This document shows, one piece after another, positions 59,237 to 64,000 of a stretch of DNA of 64,000 nucleotides; the first letter of the stretch is position 1; each line of letters opens with the position of its first letter. The notes under the pieces are model-generated. The model had not been told where the DNA came from, did no database searches, and saw nothing but the letters and a program-made list of their open reading frames with translations. Source of the stretch: Budorcas taxicolor. Lineage: Eukaryota > Chordata > Mammalia > Artiodactyla > Bovidae. Location of the stretch: positions 23,626,001 through 23,690,000 of the forward strand of contig NC_068933.1 in assembly GCF_023091745.1 (NCBI RefSeq), read 5' to 3'. Both the position numbers and the translations under genes were made by a program.

Positions 59237-60089
59237 TGAGTGCAATTGTGCGGTAGTTTGAATATTCTTTGGCACTGCCCTTCTTTGGGACTGGAATGAA
59301 AACTGACCTTTTCCAGTCCTGTGGTCAATGCTGAGTTTTCCAAATTTGCTGGCATATTGAATGCAGCACTTTGACAGCATCATCTTTTAGAATTTGAAAC
59401 AGCTCAGCTGAGTTCTATCACCTCCACTAGCTTTGTTCGTAGTGATGCTTCCTAAGGCCCACTTGACTTTACACTCCAGGATGTCTGGCTATAGGTGAGT
59501 GATCACACTATCATGGTTTGCAACTCATTAAGACCCTTTCTGTACAATTCTTCTGTGTATTCTTTCCACCTCTTCCTAATACTTTCTGCTTCTGTTACCT
59601 CTGCACCATTTCTGTCCTTTACTGTGCCCATCTTTGCATGAAATGTTCCCTTGGTATCTCCAATTTTCTTGAAGAGATCTCTAGTCTTTCCCATTCTATT
59701 GTCTTCCTCTATTTCTTTGCACTGTCAGTCTTAAGAAGGCTTTCTTATCTCTCCTTGCTAGTCTGTGGAACTCTGCATTCAGATGGATATATCTTTCCCT
59801 TTCTCACTTGCCTTTTATTTCTCTTTTTTTCTCAGCTATTTGTAAGGCCTCCTCAGACAACCATTTTGCCTTGTTGCATTTCTTTTTCGTAGGGATGGTT
59901 TTGGTTAATGTTACAAACTTCCGCCCATAGTTCTTCAGGCTCTGTGTCTATCAGGTCTAATGTCTTGAATCTATTTGTCACTCACACTGTATAATCACAA
60001 GGAATTTGATTTAGGTCATATCTGAATGGCACAGTGATTTTCCCTACTTTCTTCAAGTTTGAATTTTACAATAAGGAGCTCATGATCTG
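59237..60089 (-). mobile_element. Inverted 5' part of a BovB LINE
   Basis: Minus-strand BovB from the region upstream of the RT fingers, the only piece of this upstream region in the window. In the minus frame 59503-59694 a coding stretch is visible. Its left end (59237-59275) is the reverse complement of the start of the following sense BovB part, an overlap of about 35 bp. Confidence 0.85.
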
Positions 60090-61372
60090 AGCCCAAAGAA
60101 GGGGAATGCCAAAGAATATTCAAACTGCCACAAAATTGCACTCATTTTACATGATAGTAAAGTAATGCTCAAAATCCTTCAACAGTATGCGAACTGAGAA
60201 CTTCCAGGTTTATAAGTGGATTCAAAAAAGACAGAAGAACCAGAGATCAAACAGCCAAAATCCACTGGATCATAGAAAAGGCAAGAGAATTCCAGAAAAA
60301 TATCTACTTCTGCTTCATTGACTACAGCCTTTGACTGTATGGATCACAACAAACTGTAGAAAATTCTTAAAGAGATGGGAGTATCAGACCACCTTACCTA
60401 TTTCCTGGGAAACCGTTATGCAGATCAAGAAGCAATAGTTAGAACTGGACATGGAACAATAAACTAGTTCAAAATTGGGAAAGGAGTACATCAAGGCTGT
60501 ATATTGTCACCCTGCTTATTTAAGTTATATGAAGAGTACAACATGTGAAATGCTGGGCTGGATGAAGAATAATCTGGAAATCAAGATTGCTGGGAGAAAT
60601 ATCAATAAACTCAGATATGCAGATGATACCACCCTAATGGCAGAAAGTGAAGAGGAACTAAAGAGCCTCTTGATGAGTGTGAAAGAGGAGAGTGAAAAAG
60701 CTGGTTTAAAACTCAGCATTCCAAAAACAAAGATCGTGGCATCCAGTTCTTATCACTTCATGGCAAATAGATGGGGAAACAATGGAAACAGTGACAGACT
60801 TTATTTTCTTGGGCCCCAAAATCACTGCAGATTGTGACTGCAGCCATGAAATTGAAACACACTTGCTCCTTGGAAGAAAAGCAATGACCAACCTAGAAAG
60901 CATATTAAAAAGCAGAGACATTTCTTTGCTGACAAAAGTCCATGTAGTCAAAGCTATGGTTTTTCCAGCTTTTCTCACGTATGGATATGATGAGAGTTGG
61001 ACTATAAAGAAAGCTGAGCACTGAAGAATTGATGCTTTTGAACTGTAGTGCTGGAGAAGACACTTGAGAGTCCCTTGGACCACAAAGAGATCAAACCAGT
61101 CCGCCCTAAAGGAAATCAGTCCTGAATATTCATTGGAAGGACTGATGCTGAAGCTGCAATACTTTGGCCACCTGATGTGAAGAGCTGACTTATTAGAAAA
61201 GACCCTGATGCTGGGAAAGATTGAAAGCAGGAGGAGAAGAGGGCAACAGAGGATGAGCTGGTTGGATGTCATCACCAATTCAATGGACATGAACTTGGGC
61301 AAATTTTGATAGATGGTGAGGGACAGGGAGGCCTGGCTTGCTGCAGTCCATGGGGTCACAAAGAGTCGGACA
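60090..61372 (+). mobile_element. Sense 3' part of the same BovB LINE
   Basis: Runs from 'gccaaagaatattcaaactg' to the BovB end. The frame 60475-60837 keeps Y-A-D-D-T (near 60615-60630). With the preceding minus segment it forms a 5'-inverted insertion of about 2.1 kb, as expected from twin priming. Confidence 0.9.
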
Positions 61373-61493
61373 TGACTCCCTCTCTTCTCCTGAGACTCCA
61401 CGGAACACAGAGGACCCTGGACAGCCTGAAAAATCCAGGTGGATGAGTGAGCCTCTCCAAGACTTAAAGCTCCTGTTCAGGAAGGATAAAAAG
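61373..61493 (+). repeat. Inter-unit spacer, copy 3 (right part only)
   Basis: Starts at the 'ctgagactccacggaacaca' segment of the spacer. The left part seen at 24486 and 42318 is missing, so the BovB insertion is associated with a deletion. Confidence 0.8.
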
Positions 61494-61722
61494 GGACTTC
61501 CCTCGTGGTTCAGTGGTTAAGAATTTGCCTTACAAGGCTGGGGACACACGTTCAACCTCTGTGTGGGGAACTAAGATCCCATATGCAGCAGAATAGCTAA
61601 AACTCAAGAGCCCATGAGCTACAATGAAAGATTCTGCATAACAGAAGAAAGATGCTATGTGCCACAACAAAGACCCGATGCAGCCAAATATACAAGTTAA
61701 ATAATTTTTTTTTTTTTAAGAA
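61494..61722 (+). mobile_element. CHR SINE in the spacer, shared site
   Basis: Same point as at 24664 and 42497. Tail with a T-run then A-rich sequence. Confidence 0.9.
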
Positions 61723-61819
61723 AGGACAAAGAGACTTATTAGACCCAAGGCTAAGTACCCATAGGCACTATCTTCCTTCCTGTACTCCAGTCCACTTACA
61801 AAACAACTGGTTCTGGTAG
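61723..61819 (+). repeat. Second part of the inter-unit spacer
   Basis: Homologous to 42736-42845. Confidence 0.75.
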
Positions 61820-62424
61820 ATGTAGATAATTATTGTCCTTCACTTTCACTTTTAAAATTTATTACGAGTGCTGCTATCGCCCTGCACCTACACCCCAGAC
61901 AGAACTCCTCTGCCCAGGAGGGGTGGCTTAATGTGACTCACCAGAAGCCTCAGGACCCCACACTTATCATGACGTGAACTCACTACAACACTTGTTTTAA
62001 TGTTCCTGCTTCTTAGTCATCACCATGATTGAAGCAACTGCGAGGGTATTCATTACTTTAACTTTTCTATACTTCATCCCTTGCCCCAGAATGGACACAA
62101 AACTCCCTGGTTCCCATTGCTCAAACTCTTGCTTCCTCCTCTCAGTTGACAGAATGCTGGATGTGCTTACCCAGAGATGAGCCCATCATTGACGACAGCA
62201 ACCTCACCGTCCACCTAGCAAAGAGTTTTAAGCAAGTTCCTAGGAAACACGAAGTTCCAAAAACTCAAGGCTGAAGCAAGCCAGCCAGGGAACCTGTTAC
62301 TTGTTTTTGCTTCCTTCCTGCTGCAGCAGGGTCCCAATAAGGCCTTGCCTGCATTTCCTGTCTAGCCTCTAGTCAATTTTAATTGATCGAGGAAGGCCAA
62401 GAACCCTGGTCAGAATCAGGTTTA
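61820..62424 (+). mobile_element. Putative 5' LTR of block E
   Basis: About 600 bp of unique sequence starting near 'tgtagataattattg' and ending a few bases before a primer-site-like motif. A 'gtcccaataaggccttgcct' segment near 62332 resembles the polyadenylation part of a class II (ERVK-type) LTR. No second copy in the window to confirm the ends. In block C this segment is replaced by BovB/Bov-A2 sequence. Confidence 0.4.
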
Positions 62425-62442
62425 TGGCACCCAATGTGGGCA
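62425..62442 (+). promoter_or_regulatory. Primer-binding-site-like motif (tRNA-Lys-like), block E
   Basis: tggcacccaatgtgggca differs from the usual tRNA-Lys1,2 primer site of class II retroviruses by two CpG-type transitions and a one-base loss near its end. Position right after the LTR-like block supports the reading. Confidence 0.45.
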
Positions 62443-64000
62443 CTTGTCCTCTTCTTGGGAGAGGATCTGGAACTCTCTGAGACCACTGATCACGGCTTCA
62501 CCGTGGGTGACTAGTGGCCCCCAACCTCTTGTTTCAGTGTTACCACGTTTCCTAAATCTGCCTTCCGGGTCCTTCGCAGCCTCAGGACTCTCATTCACGC
62601 AATGCCCACCGCTCCCACTTGTGCACTTCCCTCTCCTGAAATCTCTCTTCTCCTCTGTCTTCTCTTTCCAAGACAGTGGACCCCGGGCAGCTACAGCATC
62701 ACTCCTCTCACCTTGTGAGACCTGCTCTCTGGCTGGCTCTCTGCTCTCTGTTGCCCTTGATGGGTGACAGACAGAGGCGGGAGAGGCTTGCCTCACCCCG
62801 CACAGACCTTGGTCCAGCAGGCTGTCCTTGACCAGAGATGTATAAGAATGATCAATGTTCAAACCTCGTATCATGTAGTGGCTGGAAGTCCTTTGGTCCC
62901 AGTATTTTCAGCTCTATTTCCCTGCTGTCTCTTTCTTTTTTCAGCCTTTTCTGTCTCTCCTCCCTTTACCTCTCCCCCGATCCTTATACCTGCACATCAG
63001 TACCATTCATTCTGAAAACTTCTTTTTTGTGTCTAAGGTTGTGTCACTGGTATCCTTCTTTTACGTAGCTTTGCTTGTCCAACTGTTCATGCAAGTCTCT
63101 GCCAACACTACGGGCCTGGTGGCGCACTTACTTCTTGAAAGAGAAAGCAGCCCACATCGCCCGATACTGCAGCCTTGGGTTACTTGGTGGGATTTTAGGG
63201 AACAACAAGTAAAGACAGGAGCTTGCCGCTCTCCCTCCTCTGACTTTGCAGTTTAATGAACAGTCCTGACCGAGGGTTTGCATCTCTCTTCTGCACTGTG
63301 ACTATTCTGCCTGGGCTCTCAGGACCTGCCTGACTCTCTTCCTTCCCCCAGACTGAAGGGGGAGAAGGGCCATTTTATATTCAAGAGGAAAACTATGAGA
63401 TCTCTGGTTCGGTCTTTTGGTAAAAATTAACCTGTAAAAGAGCTCTATTTAACTGGCTTAAAGGAAACTGAGCACTTATATACATTCTCAGAAATATAAA
63501 GGAGGCTCTCCAGAATACCTTTTCCATGTGACTTGGGCAATGTTCAGTATTTAATTAATGTCTGATATTAGAGTTAGCTTAAGCTTCTGGGTTTAATTAA
63601 TATAGACCTGTTTTTAGAGTGATCAACCTTAAGTATAACACTTTAATCCTATCTATGGTTACTGAAAGTCAGTAAGTGAATATTTGTTATAAAATTTGTG
63701 AACAGGAAAAATAAGCTGATATAATTAAATCTTTAAGAAAATGTTAAAAGCTTAGAACTTCTTGGTAAATCCTACGGCAATAAGCATGTTTTGGAAAAGT
63801 TCATCTAAAACACTCTCTCCAATTTTGGTAAATGGAAACTAAATTAAGTTTAATGATAGGAAATCACTGAATACCCAAGCCATTTCAAATAAGACAAAAT
63901 ATTGGTACCACTAATTGTTGAACAGGTCTGCTGCTGTTGCTGCTAAATCGCTTCAGTCGTGTCCGACTCTGTGTGACCCCATAGACAGCAGCCCACCAGG
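62443..64000 (+). repeat. 5' block of ERV unit E, cut off by the window end
   Basis: CT-rich part (62443-63360) and AT-rich block (63361-63928) homologous to blocks C, B and D. No open frame with a recognised domain. Gag of this unit, if present, would lie outside the window. Confidence 0.72.
63929..64000 (-). mobile_element. Bov-A2 SINE, antisense, incomplete at the window end
   Basis: Begins with the (CTG)n tail and 'cgcttcagtcgtgtccgact', then runs off the end. Confidence 0.88.

Noticed and set aside
59518..59892. 124-codon plus-strand frame with hydrophobic segments
   Set aside because: Antisense of BovB coding sequence; hydrophobicity is an effect of T-rich codons.

Overview
The window is repeat-dominated DNA from a ruminant, most likely a bovid. 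The repeats show this directly: BovB (RTE-type) LINEs, Bov-tA and Bov-A2 SINEs derived from tRNA and BovB, cetartiodactyl CHR SINEs, and a bovine-type L1 3' end. I see no intact host protein-coding gene and no functional RNA gene. The only host-gene match is a 5'-truncated processed pseudogene of ribosomal protein L9 (48777-49250).

Layout. Positions 1-14.7 kb are ordinary intergenic DNA with SINEs, BovB fragments, a cluster of L1 3' ends (4.8-7.0 kb), older L1 and MIR pieces and two LTR-like blocks. From 14.7 kb to the end the window is an array of related, defective class I (gammaretrovirus-like) endogenous retrovirus copies, all on the + strand. I call them A (gag-pol 16.55-22.2 kb), B (27.7-34.1 kb), C (46.4-51.7 kb) and D (54.9-59.2 kb). 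A fifth 5' block, E, starts at 61.4 kb and runs off the window. Copies B, C and D, and E as far as seen, have the same long AT-rich block upstream; copy A instead has a GC-rich leader with a tRNA-Phe-like primer site. A second, different ERV (integrase end, env remnant, LTR) lies at 39.4-42.3 kb.

How the parts relate. Several SINEs sit at the same site in more than one copy: a CHR SINE in the spacer upstream of B, C and E; another CHR SINE in the leaders of B and D; an antisense Bov-tA in gag of B and D; and a Bov-tA in pol of A, B and D. Copy C has clean empty sites for the last three. The reverse transcriptase active site reads V-H-D instead of V-D-D in A, B and D, and none of the four copies keeps the protease D-T-G. 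The simplest reading is that an already defective provirus was amplified as DNA by segmental duplication, with BovB elements at several unit junctions. The array then decayed through further BovB and SINE insertions. I found no evidence of an active new system; the duplicated proviral array with datable SINE markers is the notable object here.
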